Shown: positions 50,860 to 62,424, numbered from the stretch's first letter. The stretch: DNA of 64,000 nucleotides from Lepus europaeus (GCF_033115175.1 NC_084836.1:71285297-71349296), one strand, 5' to 3'. The notes: a model not told the origin generated them from the sequence alone. Made by a program: numbers and translations.

Positions 50860-51507
50860 GAAAATGTATTTATTTGAAAGGCAGAGTCACACACACATGG
50901 AAGAGTGGGATCTTCCATTTGCAGGTTTACTCTCCAAATGGCTGCTACAGCCAGGGTTGGGCCAAGTCAAAGTCAAAAATTAGGAGCCAGGAACTCCCTC
51001 CAGGTCTCCTACATGAGTGGGCTATCTTCACATTATTATTATTATTTAAAGATTTATTTATTTATTCGAAAGGCAGAGTTACAGAGAAGCAGAGGCAGAG
51101 AGAGAGAGAGAGAGGTTTTCCATCCATTGGTTTACTTCCCAGATGGCCACAATGGCTGGAGCTGGGCTGATCTGAAGCCAAGAGCCAGGAGCTTCTTCCA
51201 GGTCTCCCACGCGGGTGCAGGGGCCCAAGGATCTGGATCATCTTCTGCTGCTTTCCCAGGCCACCGCAGAGAGCTGGATTGGAAGTGGAGCAGCTGGGAC
51301 TGAAACCAGTGCCCATATGGGATGTGGGCACTGGAGGTGGCAGGCTTTACCCACTGTGTCACAGTGCCAGCCCCTCTCTGGTGTGTTATTAGCAGGGACC
51401 TGAATCAGAGGTGGGATAACAATCAGGGCTTGGACTGTGCTCTGGTGTGGGATGCTGTCATTGCAGGTGGCAGCATAACCTGCTGTGCCACGAAGCTGGC
51501 CATGGCG
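50860..51507 (-). mobile_element. Old C-repeat SINE split by a younger same-strand copy
   Basis: Parts at 50860-51035 and 51376-51507 read as one diverged element around the insertion at 51038-51375. Confidence 0.8.
51038..51375 (-). mobile_element. C-repeat SINE inserted in an older SINE
   Basis: (ATT)n, TAAAGATTTATTTATTTATTC, to CACAGTGCCAGCCCC. Confidence 0.93.
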
Positions 51508-51915
51508 AGGGGCTTTTCTGGAAAACACCCTTGTCCAAAGGGCACTCTGGAAGGCTCTCTTTTCCCCTAGGAGCTCTGCCCCATGGTCCTCTTGTCTTGC
51601 TTCTTTTCAATATAGCGGAGACAGCCTCCCGTTAAAGAAACAAGCAAAACACATTACCTAATATTAAAGAAAAAGAAATAACTAAGGAAAATGCACGGAC
51701 TCTAAAATAGCCCAAGGGAGACTAAAATATAAAGTTCTCATTTCTCACGGTGACTTGGGCTGGGCAGGAGGTTGGGTAGGGAACCATAGGATCGGGAGCT
51801 TTTCCCGCAGTTCCTGTCTCCAGTCCTGCAGCCTAACACCGCCCCTGGCATGTCACATCAGCTCAGCCGCCTTCCCAGGATGCACCTGAGTCTCCTCCAC
51901 GACAAAGGTGTCATG
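51508..51915. other. Intergenic, unique
   Basis: Nothing recognised. Confidence 0.6.
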
Positions 51916-52222
51916 GACATGTGTGCTCTGCTGTGCCTGCAGTGCCAGTATCCCATAAGGGCACTGGTTTGAGTCCTGGCTGCTGCACTTCTGATCCAGC
52001 TCTCTGCTGTGGCCTGGGAAAGCAGTAGAAGATGGCCCAAGTCCTTGGGCCCCTGCACCTGCGTGGGAGACTTGGAAGAAGCTCCTGGCTCCTGGCTTCG
52101 AATCAGTGCAGTGCTGGCCATTGTGGCCATCTGGAGAATGACAAAAGAAGGAAGACCTCTCTCTCTCTAACTGTCTGTAACTCTACCTCTTAAAGAAATA
52201 AATAAAATCTTTTTTTAAAAAA
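51916..52222 (+). mobile_element. C-repeat SINE
   Basis: Slightly 5'-decayed head; AAATAAATAAAATC tail. Confidence 0.9.
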
Positions 52223-52287
52223 GATTCTTTTTCTCTATTTCTCTGTTACTCTGTCTTTCAAGTAGATAAAAAAAATTAAGAAGTACT

Positions 52288-52515
52288 AAAGGTGTGGGCA
52301 TTGAGCATAGTTGGTTAAGCCAAAGACCATTCACATCCCATATTGGAAACTGCTCTGCTTCTAATCCAGCTTCCTGCTAATGCATCCTGGGAGACAGCAA
52401 ATGATGGCTCAGGTGCTTGGGTCCCTGCCACACACAAGGGAGGTGCAGATTGATTTCTGGGCTCCTGGTTTCAGCCTGGTCCAGCCCTGGCTGTTGTGGG
52501 CATTTGGGATAAAAG

Positions 52516-52557
<42 letters not shown>

Positions 52558-52590
52558 CTTTCAACTAGATAAAAGTAGAAATAAACAGTT
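52288..52590 (+). mobile_element. C-repeat SINE, old, with (CT)n
   Basis: Head GTGTGGGCATTGAGCATAG, (CT)18 or so at 52520-52553, tail TAGATAAAAGTAGAAATAAA. Confidence 0.82.
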
Positions 52591-52877
52591 TTCAAAAAGA
52601 CTTTGCTATTTCCCACATGCAGTTAAAGTTTTCAACTGCAAAAAAGTTCAAGGAGGCTAAGAAGATTCTGAAATTTTCCATGGCAAACTCGATATTTTTG
52701 GGAAAATGTCAAGCACCAAATTGTTTCTAAATAAATGGTGTTTGGTGCTTTTGCTTTGCTAGAACTGAGCGCTCCCAGCACCTCTTGGGTACCATTAACT
52801 CTGCACCCTACCTCCCCTCCAGGGGAAATGTGAAATTTAGGGAAAGCACTTTCCTCATTTGGAACTTTCTTTCTATT

Positions 52878-53180
52878 TTTTTTTTTTTTTTGACAGGCAG
52901 AGTGGACAGTGAGAGAGAGAGACAGAGAGAAAGGTCTTCCTTTTCCATTGGTTCACCCCGCAATGGCCACTGCGGCCGGCGCACTGCGCTGATCCAAAGC
53001 CTGGAGCCAGGTGCAGGGCCCAAGCACTTGGGCCATCCTCCACTGCACTCCCAAGCCACAGCAGAGAGCTGGACTGGAAGAGGAGTGACCCGGACAGAAT
53101 CCGGTGCCCCGACCGGGACTAGAACCCGGTGTGCCGGCGCCGCAGGCGGAGGATTAGCCTATTGAGCCGTGGCGCTGGCC
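52878..53180 (-). mobile_element. C-repeat SINE, CSINE3-like, with target-site duplication
   Basis: TCTTTCTATT at 52868-52877 and again at 53181-53190. GACAGGCAGAGTGGACAGTG start and AGCCGTGGCGCTGGCC end. Confidence 0.95.
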
Positions 53181-53189
53181 TCTTTCTAT

Positions 53190-53523
53190 TTTTTTTTTTT
53201 AAGATCTATTTATTTATTTTGAAAGGCAGAGTTAGAGAGAGAGAGAGAGAGAGGAGAGGAGAGGTCTTCATCTGTCAGTTCACTCCCCAATTGGCTGCAA
53301 TGGCCCGAGCTGTGCCAATCTGAAGCCAAGAGCCAGGAGATTCTTCCAGGTCACCCACCACACAAATGCAGGGGCCCAAGGACTTGGGCCATCTTCTACT
53401 GCTTTCTCAGGCCATAGCAGAGAGCTGGATCAGAAGTGGAGCAGCCGGGACTTGAATTTGCGTCCATATGGGATGCCAGCACTGCAGGCGGTGGTGTTAC
53501 CCACTACACCACAGCGCCGGTCC
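53190..53523 (-). mobile_element. C-repeat SINE
   Basis: AAGATCTATTTATTTATTTTG to CCACAGCGCCGGTCC. Confidence 0.93.
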
Positions 53524-53525
53524 TT

Positions 53526-53897
53526 GGAGCATTTTCTTGTGGTATAAAAACTCAGAAGGCTCAGTATTTCCCTAATGTTTTATTTGGAGTAATTTTAAAG
53601 CTACAGAAAAGATGCAAGAATAACTCAGTGAGAGCATATACTTTTTCCCTGGATTCACTGGCTGCTAACATCCCGTCGGGTCTGCTCCGTCTCTGTGTAG
53701 CTGTGTGTTTTTGCTGAACCATGGCGGGGTTGGTTGCAGGCATCAGCTTCACTATTAACAAGATCATCATATATCTACCAAGAACAGAGCCAGTTCTGCA
53801 GAACTGTAAGACAGATACCACACTCGGGATGTTTCATGCGGATATGCTATTGTCTAATCTCAGGTTCTCCAATTGTACCAATAACATCTTATGACTT
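53526..53897 (+). mobile_element. LINE-1 3' region fragment (L1M type)
   Basis: TTTATTTGGAGTAATTTTAA, CTACAGAAAAGATGCAAGAA and later GACAGATACCACACTCGGG follow the order of an old mammalian L1 3' UTR. Confidence 0.6.
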
Positions 53898-54220
53898 TTT
53901 TTTAAAAGATTTATTTTATTTATTTGAAAGAGTTACAGAGAGATGTAGAGACAGAGAGAGAAAGAGAGAGGTCTTCCAAACTCCCCAAATGGCCACAATG
54001 GCCAGAGCTGCACCAATCTGAAGCCAAAAGCCAGGAGCTTCTTCTGGGTCTCCTATATGAGTGCAGGAGCCCAAGGACCTGGGTCATCTTCTTCTGCTTT
54101 CCCGGGCCGTAGCAGAGAGCTGGATTGGAAGTGGAGTAGCCAGGTCTCAAACCAGTGCCCACATTGGGATGCTGGCACTTAAGGCTGCAGCTTTACCCAC
54201 TATGCCACAGCGTCGGCCCC
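53898..54220 (-). mobile_element. C-repeat SINE
   Basis: TTTTAAAAGATTTATTTTATTT to GCCACAGCGTCGGCCCC. Confidence 0.93.
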
Positions 54221-54221
54221 T

Positions 54222-54460
54222 AGAAATCTTTCATCTGCTGGTTCACTCCCTAAATGCCCGCAACAGCTGGCGCTGGGTCAGGCTGACGCCAGGAACCCAG
54301 AACTCAGTCCTGGTGTTCTCCATGGGGGAGGCAGTACTTGAGCCATCACCTGCTTCCTCCCAGAGTCTGCTTTAGCAGGAAACTGCGTTGGGAGCGGAGG
54401 TGGGACTCAAACCCAAGGCACCCCAAGGGGCATCTTAATCGTGATGCCAAAGTGTCCCTT
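54222..54460 (-). mobile_element. C-repeat SINE, old, partial
   Basis: Starts at CTTTCATCTGCTGGTTCAC, without the GA-rich end; the younger copy on its left probably landed in it. Confidence 0.75.
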
Positions 54461-55042
54461 GTGGGGCTCCCCGTGATGAGCCTGAGGCTGGCCAGCTTTG
54501 GAGGAACGCCAGCTGGGCAGCACACAGGGGACATGTGATGTCCATCTGTCCCACTTTGGGGGCTGTTAAGTTGGATCAGTTGGTTAAGGCGGGGTCCCCA
54601 TCATGGTTCTTACCTACAGAGGATGCCAGCTCAGCGAGGAGGTGGGCCAAGGGACAGCTTCCTGGGATGAATAGAGACCAAGGAGGAGAAGCCTCCTTCG
54701 AAAGGCCGTCGTTACTTCAAAGTTGTCTGGGGGGCCAAGGCTGCACAAAGTGGCAACGATTCCTGCTCCTGGCCAGGGGCTAAGTGTCACCTGGGGCAAT
54801 CCTCATTAGGCAAGGATTTCTGACCTCTGGAAGGCGCTGGCAGCAGGAGCCTCCGAGGCCAGTGACACGGCAAATTCCCTTCTGTGCCTCTCACCTCTTA
54901 GACATTCTCGGGAGCTGCCTTCTTAGCAGGCGAGCAGCAAAAATCAACTGTTTCCACGGCAACTGCTCAGCCAGGGAGGCTGGGAGACAACCGTGAGCCT
55001 GTCCTTAACTCCTCTCCAGTTCTCCAAAGAAAATAAAGGCAT
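54461..55042. other. Intergenic, unique
   Basis: Nothing recognised. Confidence 0.6.
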
Positions 55043-55432
55043 CGGGTCCGGCACTGTGGCGTAGTGGGTAAAGCAGCCGCCTGCAGGGCTGGCATCCCAT
55101 ATGAGCGCCAGTTCGAGTCCTGGATGCTCCACTTTCAATCTAGCTTCTCTGCTGATGTGCTTGGGAAAGCAGTAGAAGATGGATCCAAGTCCTTGGGCCC
55201 CTGCACCCATGTGGGAGACCCAGAAGAAGCTCCTGGCTCCTGGCTTCGGCTCGGCGCAGCTCTGGCCATTTGCAGCCATTTGAGGAATGAACCAGTGGAT
55301 GCAAGACCTCTCTCTCTCTCTCTCCCTCTGTGTGTGTGTGTGTGTCTTTCTCTCTTTCTTTCTGCCTCTGCCTCTCTGAAACTCTGCCTTTCAAATAATA
55401 AATAAATAAATCTTTGAAAAAATAAATAAAAT
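55043..55432 (+). mobile_element. C-repeat SINE with CT/TG microsatellite
   Basis: GGTCCGGCACTGTGGCGTAG head, (CT)n and (TG)7 in the 3' part, AAATAATAAATAAATAAATC tail. Confidence 0.94.
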
Positions 55433-55828
55433 ACCTTCCACTTAGCATTAAAATAGAAGGAAATACTTTCATTTGTAACAAAATGAATAAACTTAGAGTG
55501 CTGAGGTACACCCAGTAAAGCAAACCACACATAGAAAGACAAATAAATACTGCCTGATCTCCCTTCCTTGTGGAATCTGAAAAAGCCAAACTCAGAGAAG
55601 CAGAGATTAGAACAGCGGTGCCGTGGGGCTGGAGTAGGGCTGGGATGTGAGGCAGGGGCAGGCTGAAGCCATCTATTGTACCACACAGTGAGGACTCTGA
55701 TTCATAGCAACACATCGTATTCTTGTGAATTGTGCGGGAGAGTAGATTTTAAGTGTTTGCACCACACATACACATATGCATATGAAAATTAGCTTGATTT
55801 AGACATTCTGTAATGTGTGCATATTTCT
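55433..55828. other. Intergenic, AT-rich
   Basis: No clear family; parts such as CACATAGAAAGACAAATAAA could be LINE-derived, but I cannot support it. Confidence 0.5.
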
Positions 55829-56506
55829 TTTAAAGAGATTTATTTATATATTTGAAAGGCAGAGGCTGGCGCCGTGGCTCACTTGGCTGATCCTCCGCCT
55901 GTGGCACTAGTACCCTGGGGTTGTAGTCCCGGTTGGGGTGCCGGTTACTAGTCCCAGTTGCTCCTCTTCCAGTCCAGCTCTCTGCTGTGGCCCGGGAAGG
56001 CAGTGGAGGATGGCCTGGGTGCTTGGGTCCCTGCACTCGCGTGGGAGACCAGGAGGAGGTACCCAGCTCCTGGCTTCAGATTGGTGCAGCACCAGCCGTG
56101 GCGGCCATTAGGGGAGTGAGCCAACGGAGGGAAGACCTTTCTCTCTGTCTTTTCTCTCACTGTCTCTCTCTCACTGTCTAACTCTGCCTGGCAAAAAAAT
56201 AAATAAATAAATAAATAAAAAGGAAAAAAGGCAGAGACACAGAGAGAGAAGGAGAGAGGGAGAGACATCTTCCATCCGCTATCCGCTAGTTCACTCCCCA
56301 GGCTGCCAAAGTTAGGAGCCAGGAGCTATTTTTGGGTCTCCCATGAGGGTGCAGGGGTCCAAAGACCTGGGCCATCTTCCACTGCTTTCCCAGGCCATAG
56401 CAGAGAGCCAGACCGGAAGTGGAGCAGCTGGGACCAGAACTGGCATCCATATGGGATGCTGGCGCTTCAGGCTGGGGCTTTAGCCCGCTGTGCCACAGCG
56501 CCGGCC
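55829..56506 (-). mobile_element. C-repeat SINE split by a plus-strand SINE
   Basis: A-rich end at 55829-55864 and the remainder at 56227-56506. Confidence 0.92.
55865..56226 (+). mobile_element. CSINE3-like SINE inserted in another SINE, with 10-bp duplication
   Basis: AAAGGCAGAG at 55855-55864 and 56227-56236 flanks a complete plus-strand element with an (AAAT)n tail. Confidence 0.95.
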
Positions 56507-56518
56507 CCTGTTTTAGTA

Positions 56519-56570
56519 TGTTTTTCTTCTTCTTCTTTTTTTTCCTTTTTTGACAGGCAGAGTGGACAGT

Positions 56571-56637
<67 letters not shown>

Positions 56638-56924
56638 CTTCCTTTTGCTGTTGGTTCACCCTCCAATGGCCGCCGTGGCCGGCGCGCTGTGGCCGGCGCA
56701 TCACGCTGATCTGAAGCCAGAAGCCAGGTGCTTCTCCTGGTCTCCCATGTGGGTGCAGGGCCCAAGCACTTGGGCCATCCTCCACTGCACTCCCAGGCCA
56801 CAGCAGAGAGCTGGCCTGGAAGAGGGGCAACCGGGACAGAATCCAGCGCCCTGACCGGGACTAGAACCCGGTGTGCCTGTGCCGCAGGTGGAGGATTAGC
56901 CTATTGAGCCATGGCACTGGCCCT
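56519..56924 (-). mobile_element. C-repeat SINE, CSINE3-like, with (GA)n expansion
   Basis: Long (GA)n at 56571-56636 and a duplicated GGCCGGCGC box near 56680-56700. Confidence 0.94.
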
Positions 56925-57171
56925 TTAGTAGGTTCTACACTCAGCTCTTGTTTGGCTGCAGTGCATATGAGCAGGCACACCTTGCTGGCATGGCTGAAAT
57001 CAGCTGCCACCATGATACTGGCAGAGGCCTTTGGTCCAATAGCCTGCCAGAAACTGACTCCTGTCAATCACCACGTAAGATTTGGGGTTAGACCCTTCCT
57101 CACTGCAACCACAGATGAGACTAAAGCCCTAGCTGACTGAACTAGACACCACAGCAATATGGGATATGGGC

Positions 57172-57490
57172 ATTTTTTTTTTTTTATCTGACACGTAGAG
57201 TTATAGACAGTGAGAGAGAGAGAAAGGTCTTCCTTCCTTTGGTTTACCCTCCAAATGGCTGCCACGGCTGGCGCTGTGCTGATCCGAAGCCAGGAGCCAG
57301 GAGCCAGGTGCTTCTTCCTGGTCTCCCATGCGAGTGCAGGGGCCCAAGCACTTGGGCCATCCTCCACTGCCTTCCCGGGCCACAGCAGAGAGCTGGACTG
57401 GAAGAGGAGCAACCGGGACAGAATCCGGTGCCCATATGGGATGCCGGTGCAGCAGGCGGAGGATTAACCAAGTGAGCCATGGCGCCTGCT
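57172..57490 (-). mobile_element. C-repeat SINE with 9-bp duplication
   Basis: GATATGGGC at 57163-57171 and 57491-57499. Confidence 0.93.
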
Positions 57491-57499
57491 GATATGGGC

Positions 57500-57803
57500 C
57501 TTTTTTTTTTTTTTAAATTATTTGTTTGAAAAGCAGGGGAGAGAGGAGAGAGGAGAGAGAGAGAGAATCTTCCATCTGATGGTTTACTCCCCAAATGGCC
57601 ACAATGGCTGGGGGTGGGGACAGGTCTAAGACCCATCCAGGGTGGCAGGGGCCTAAGCACTTGAGTCAGCTTCCCCTGTTTTCCAAGGCACATTAGCAGG
57701 GAGCTGGGTCAGATGTAGAGCAGCCGGGACTGGAATTGGCGCCCATATGGGATGCTGGGGCTGCAGGCAGCAGCTTAACCCCCTGTGCCACAGCACCAGC
57801 CCG
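57500..57803 (-). mobile_element. C-repeat SINE
   Basis: T-run, AAATTATTTGTTTGAAAAGC to CCACAGCACCAGCCC. Confidence 0.9.
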
Positions 57804-58639
57804 GCCCTAGCTTCTTTATATTGCCAGGTGCAGGCTCAAAGCCTTCCAGGTGAGTGCCTAGTGACCTGAGCTTAGGGTAAGCTACAAAACTGTGTGGCTC
57901 ACAGTAGGTGCTCAAAAATGGTTTATTTAACTCATAAACAAAAGACAAATCTGGCGTCACATACAGGACAGATGGAGGCCTAGTTCATGCCTTGAAGGCT
58001 CAGAAATGGATGTGACATTCCCAGCCTTCCAAAATTTTCCATCCTGCCCCTGGCAGCTTATAAGATAGAAGACTGTGGCGTGAGCAGTAGTGAGAAACTA
58101 ATTATGGGCCGCAGTGCCAGGATATTGCCACCAGAGGGCGCACGAGACACATAAATTTACCAAGAGGGTGCCAGCAAATTGGTGCTGAGGATATCTGGCC
58201 TGACCAGGGCTTTGGTGAGCTGGGCGCTGGGCACTCAGAGAGGGACAGGCAGTGTTCATGGCCTGGCTGCCCCTCTCCCCACCCTGGGAGTTTGGGGCTC
58301 CCCCCAGGTCTTGGCTGTGAGATCTCCGGAGGACTTTGGACTCTTGTTTTATGGCATCCACTCTGCAACTATAAACACTCCCAGCATCCCATCAACCCCA
58401 GCTCTGCATTTGGAGCAGAGTGCAGGGAGGGGTGCACCTCTGCCCTGCAGTGGTGGGGACGGGCCAGAGCTTCCTCAGGGCAGGACTTCCCACGGCAGCA
58501 GGGGTGGGAGGGCAGCAGGGTGGCGCACAGTGCCCCAGCAGGTGCTCAGTAGATGTTGATCAATGTCGACAATTAGTTGATGTGGATGGACCTTGCAGAG
58601 GAAACCAAGACAGGCTCTGAGGGCCCCCCAGCTCCCTTC
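57804..58639. other. Non-repeat island with CTCF motif
   Basis: No gene. Contains the good CTCF match at 58125-58143. Confidence 0.6.
58125..58143 (+). promoter_or_regulatory. CTCF-type motif (good)
   Basis: TTGCCACCAGAGGGCGCAC agrees with about 16 of 19 consensus positions. It sits in a 0.8 kb non-repeat island between SINE clusters, between CACNB3 and the presumed ADCY6 promoter. Confidence 0.6.
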
Positions 58640-59030
58640 CTGAGTCCCATTCTTACCAGCCCGCTCTCCAAGCCAATGGCCTTTCCCACCTGGACCACTG
58701 TAATAGCCTCTTAAGTGGTTTCCCTCACATTCCTCCATCCCACAATTTATTCTCCAGCCTGATCTTTTAAAACCATAAATCAGATTATGCCACTTCCGAG
58801 CTTAACACCTTCCAAAAGCTTTTCATTATGCTTTGAATGGAATCCAACCCTTCGCCTGGCCCAGGAGCCTGCACACTAGCTGGGGCACGCCTGCCCCTCT
58901 GACCTCATCTCCTGCCCGCCCCTCTGCAGCCCAGTCTTCAGCCTTGCTGGCTTCTTTCACTCAGTTTCTTGAGCACAGTGAGCCTGCCTGCTGTTGCCTT
59001 AGGCATTTGCTGCATGAGCTGCTCCCGCTG
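58640..59030 (+). mobile_element. LINE-2 (L2) 3' fragment
   Basis: GGACCACTGTAATAGCCTC, GATCTTTTAAAACCATAAAT, CAGATTATGCCACTTCC and CTGACCTCATCTCCTGCCC occur in the order of the L2 3' region. Confidence 0.7.
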
Positions 59031-59033
59031 CCC

Positions 59034-59184
59034 AGATCCTGCTGTTGGCTTTGGATTGGTGCCGCTCTGGCCATTGCAGTCAACTGGGGAGTGAACCAGC
59101 AGATGGAAGACCTCTCTCTCTCTCTCTGCCTCTCCTCTCTCTGTATAACTCTGACTTTCAAATAAATAAATAAATCTTTAAAAG
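59034..59184 (+). mobile_element. C-repeat SINE, 5'-truncated
   Basis: 3' half only, from TCCTGCTGTTGGCTTTGG to the A-rich tail. Confidence 0.9.
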
Positions 59185-59212
59185 AGAGTGTGAGAGCGAG
59201 AGTGAGAGCGAG

Positions 59213-59425
59213 TGCCTTGTTCGAGTTCTGGCTCTGCAGCTTCTAATTCAGCTTCCTGCAAATATGCTCCCAAGGAGGCAGTGGTGATGGCTCAAGTACC
59301 TGGGTCCCTGCCACCTTCATGAGAGACATGAATTGACACTGGTTGTGGCAGACATTTGGGGGAATGAATCAGCAGACGCAAAAGTTCTTTCTCTTTCAAA
59401 TAAACAGCTAGCAATTTAAAAAAAT
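59213..59425 (+). mobile_element. C-repeat SINE, old, partial
   Basis: TTGTTCGAGTTCTGGCTCTG to CTTTCAAATAAACAG. Confidence 0.75.
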
Positions 59426-59636
59426 TACATTCGCATGTGCAGTGGTGGTTGAGATGAATCGGCCGCAGCCTCCTGCCACCAGGGACCCAGGGGGATCGGG
59501 AGTGTCTGCAGCGGTGCTGGTGCCAGGGGCGACCATGTCAAGGGCAGTGAAATGGACAGGGCAAGCCTGCCGGGCTGAATGAACAAACTCAGGAAATGAA
59601 ATGTGCAGAAACGTGATGCTTTAAGATAGAAAAGAG

Positions 59637-59948
59637 GGGGCTGGCACTGTGGCATAGCGGGTAAAGCTGCCGCCTGTGGTGCCAGCATCCCATATGGGCA
59701 CCAGCTCGAGTCCCGGCTGCTCCACTTATGATCCAGCTCTCTGCTATGGCCTGGGAAAGCATTAGAAGATGGCCCAAGTCCTTGGGCCCCTGCACCCACG
59801 TGAGAGACAAGGAAGAAGCTCTTGGCTTCAGATCGGCACAGCTCCAGCTGCTGTGGCCATAGGGGAGTGACCCAGCGGATGGAAGACTTCTCTCTCTGTC
59901 TGTAACTCTACCTCTCAAAATAAATAAATAAAATATATAAAAAAAAGG
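59637..59948 (+). mobile_element. C-repeat SINE, young
   Basis: GGGGGCTGGCACTGTGGCAT head, near-consensus. Confidence 0.94.
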
Positions 59949-60140
59949 AAGCCTGGAGCCTGAAACTCAATCCAGGTCTCCCATGTGGGTGGCAGAGACC
60001 CCGGACTTGAGCCAGAGCTGCTGTCCCTCAGGGTGAGCATTAGCAGGAAGACGGAATCAGGAGTAGAACCAGAAGTGAAACCCAGGCGCTCTGATGTGGA
60101 ATATGGGTGTTTCAAGCCGTGGTCAAGCCGAAAGCCCTCC
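59949..60140 (-). mobile_element. C-repeat SINE, old, partial
   Basis: AGCCTGGAGCCTGAAACTC through GCATTAGCAGGAAGACGG; GA-rich end missing. Confidence 0.7.
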
Positions 60141-60145
60141 CCTCC

Positions 60146-60146
60146 C

Positions 60147-60232
<86 letters not shown>
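60146..60232. repeat. (TTTC)n microsatellite, about 21 units
   Basis: Nearly perfect tetranucleotide repeat, likely highly polymorphic. Confidence 0.97.
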
Positions 60233-60233
<1 letters not shown>

Positions 60234-60249
60234 CTCCCTCTCTCTCTTT

Positions 60250-60650
60250 TTTGCTTCTGTCAGGATAAAAATATTCCAATAAATTCCCATTTTTTTCCAT
60301 CCTTGGCAAGGAGGTGTTTACAGGATATGGTACTTAATGCAGTAGTCTTCACACTAGGTCTGCCAGGGCTGGTGTTCCACACCTGATCAAGGTGCTCTGC
60401 ATGAAAATTGAGTAGTATCCTCCTTGTTCTGGGTCAAAGAAAAATAATGGATAGGATTTTTTCCAGTTTTGAAGTTGTTTTTTCATATTATTTTCTAAAA
60501 CTTTTGATGCTCACTCTTTTAGATTCTTAGATTTGTCACAGCACAAAATTATGTGCTGTGTATTAAAATAACAGAGTTATTTTAATAGAAATATTTCATT
60601 GTGTTCTGCTAGAGGTACCACTTCTTCAAAGAGCCCAGAGTAAGTCTTTG
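60250..60650. other. AT-rich intergenic
   Basis: No family or gene recognised. Confidence 0.5.
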
Positions 60651-60651
60651 A

Positions 60652-60678
60652 GTAGAGATTTATTTTATTTACTTGAAG

Positions 60679-60721
<43 letters not shown>

Positions 60722-60861
60722 TGTCTTCCATCTGCTGGTTCAGGACTGGAGTTGGGCAGGTGCATCAGCAGGGAGCTGCATTGGAAGTGGAGCAGCTGGA
60801 GACTTGGGGACTCAAACTGGTGTTCATTTGGGATGCCAGGGTCACAGGTGGTGGCTTACCC
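60652..60861 (-). mobile_element. C-repeat SINE with internal deletion and (GA)n
   Basis: (GA)16-17 at 60684-60718; the centre between CTGCTGGTTCAGG and TGGGCAGGTGCATC is missing. Confidence 0.85.
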
Positions 60862-60863
60862 TT

Positions 60864-61115
60864 TAGAATTATTTACTTATTTACTTGAAAGTCAAAGTGA
60901 GAGTGAGAGAGAGAGAGAGAGAGATTCAGTCCCCAGATGGCTACAATGCCAAGGCTGGGCTAGGCTGAAGTCAGGAGTTTCATCTTCTGGGTCTCCCACA
61001 TGGGTGCAGGGGCCCAAGGACTTGGGCCATCTTCTGCTGCTTTCCCAAGTGCATTAGCAGGGAGCTGGATCGGAAGTGGAGCAGCCATCCACTTCTGCCC
61101 CACAACACTGGCCCC
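60864..61115 (-). mobile_element. C-repeat SINE with internal deletion
   Basis: Jumps from GGAAGTGGAGCAGCC to CCCCACAACACTGGCCCC. Confidence 0.85.
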
Positions 61116-61393
61116 TGAGATGACATTTTGATCATGGTGATTGGCAACTTAAAAGAAAAAGTAAGGCAAAAGAGAGGCCCTCAAAAGTCAAATTATGGGT
61201 CAGGAATGCACAGTTGAGAATCCTATATGGCAGAATAAACCATAGCTTTCTCATTTCCAAACATAATTAATGTTTCCCTATCTGATCCTGAAAACTCCTG
61301 TTTGAAAAAGCAATGACAAAGGAATGACAAAGCAGATGATCTATCTCTGTTTGATTTATAAGGCTCCAATAGAATGTGCAATTATTTATTTAA
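61116..61393. other. Intergenic, AT-rich
   Basis: Nothing recognised. Confidence 0.5.
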
Positions 61394-61726
61394 AGTATGC
61401 TGTGGCGTAGCAAGTAAAGCTACCGCCTGCAGTGCTGGCGTCCCATATGGGTACCGGTTCCAGTCACAGCTGCTCCGGTTCTGATCTAGCTTTTTGCTGT
61501 GGCCTAGGAAAGCAGTGGAAAATGTCCCAAGTCCTTGGGACCCTGCACCTCTGTTGGAGACCCTGAAGAAGCTCTTGGCTCCTGGATTTGGGTTGGTGCA
61601 GCTCCAGCCATTGCGGCCACTTGGGGAATGAACCAGCGGATGGAAGATTCTCTCTCTCTCTCTTTCTCTCTGCCCCTCTCTAACTCTGTCTTTCAAATAA
61701 ATAAATAAATCTTAAAAAAAAAAGTA
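61394..61726 (+). mobile_element. C-repeat SINE, head slightly truncated
   Basis: ATGCTGTGGCGTAGCAAG through AAATAAATAAATAAATCTT. Confidence 0.93.
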
Positions 61727-61902
61727 CTTTGAGCATTTTGAGGCGGGGTAGTTTTTTGTGCACTGGTTCAGAGGTTATTTGGGACACCTGTATCCCAGAT
61801 GTATCCTAGTGCCTGGGCCTCAGCCCCAGCTTCACTTCTGATGCCAGCTTCGCCCTAGTGTGAACCCTGAGCTATTATTTGATAGCTCAAATAGTTGGGT
61901 CC

Positions 61903-62424
61903 CGCACCAGCGCTGTGGCGCAGCAGGTTAAGCCCCTGCCTGCAATGCAGCATCCCGTATAGGCACCAGTTTGAGTCCCAGCTGCTCTGCTTCTGATTTA
62001 GTTCCTGAAAAGGTTGGGGCTGCACCGATCTGAAGCCAGGAGCCGGGAGCCAGGAGCCAGGAGCCAGGAGCCAGGAGCTTCTTCAAGGTCTCCCACGTGG
62101 GTGCGGGGACCCAGGCCACAGCAGAGAGCTGGATGGGAAGAGGAGCAGCCAGGAAATGAACCAGTGCCCATATGGGATGCTGGCGCTTCAGGCCAGGGCG
62201 TTAACCTGCTGCACCACAGTGCCGGCACCTTAGTTCCCTCCTAACGCACCTGGGAAAGCAGTAGAAGATGGCCCAAGTGCTTGGGCCCCTGGAAGAAGCT
62301 CCTGGCTCCAGCCTGACCCAGTCCCAGCTGAGGTGGGGGTGGGGTGAAACAGTGGCTGGTAGGTTTCTCTCTCTCTGTAACTCCGCCTTTCAAATACATA
62401 AAAAGAAATATTAAAAAAAAAAAG
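61903..62424 (+). mobile_element. Second-level C-repeat SINE, 11-bp duplication
   Basis: TAGTTGGGTCC at 61892-61902 and 62425-62435. Itself interrupted at 62006-62229. Confidence 0.94.
62006..62229 (-). mobile_element. Third-level C-repeat SINE, with heptamer repeat
   Basis: TTAGTTCC at 61998-62005 and 62230-62237 flank a minus-strand copy lacking its A-rich end. AGCCAGG is repeated six times at 62034-62075 (one unit with a substitution) where related copies have two. Confidence 0.88.

Noticed and set aside
60112-60309. Lys/Glu-repeat open frame, minus strand
   Set aside because: A translation of the (TTTC)n microsatellite.
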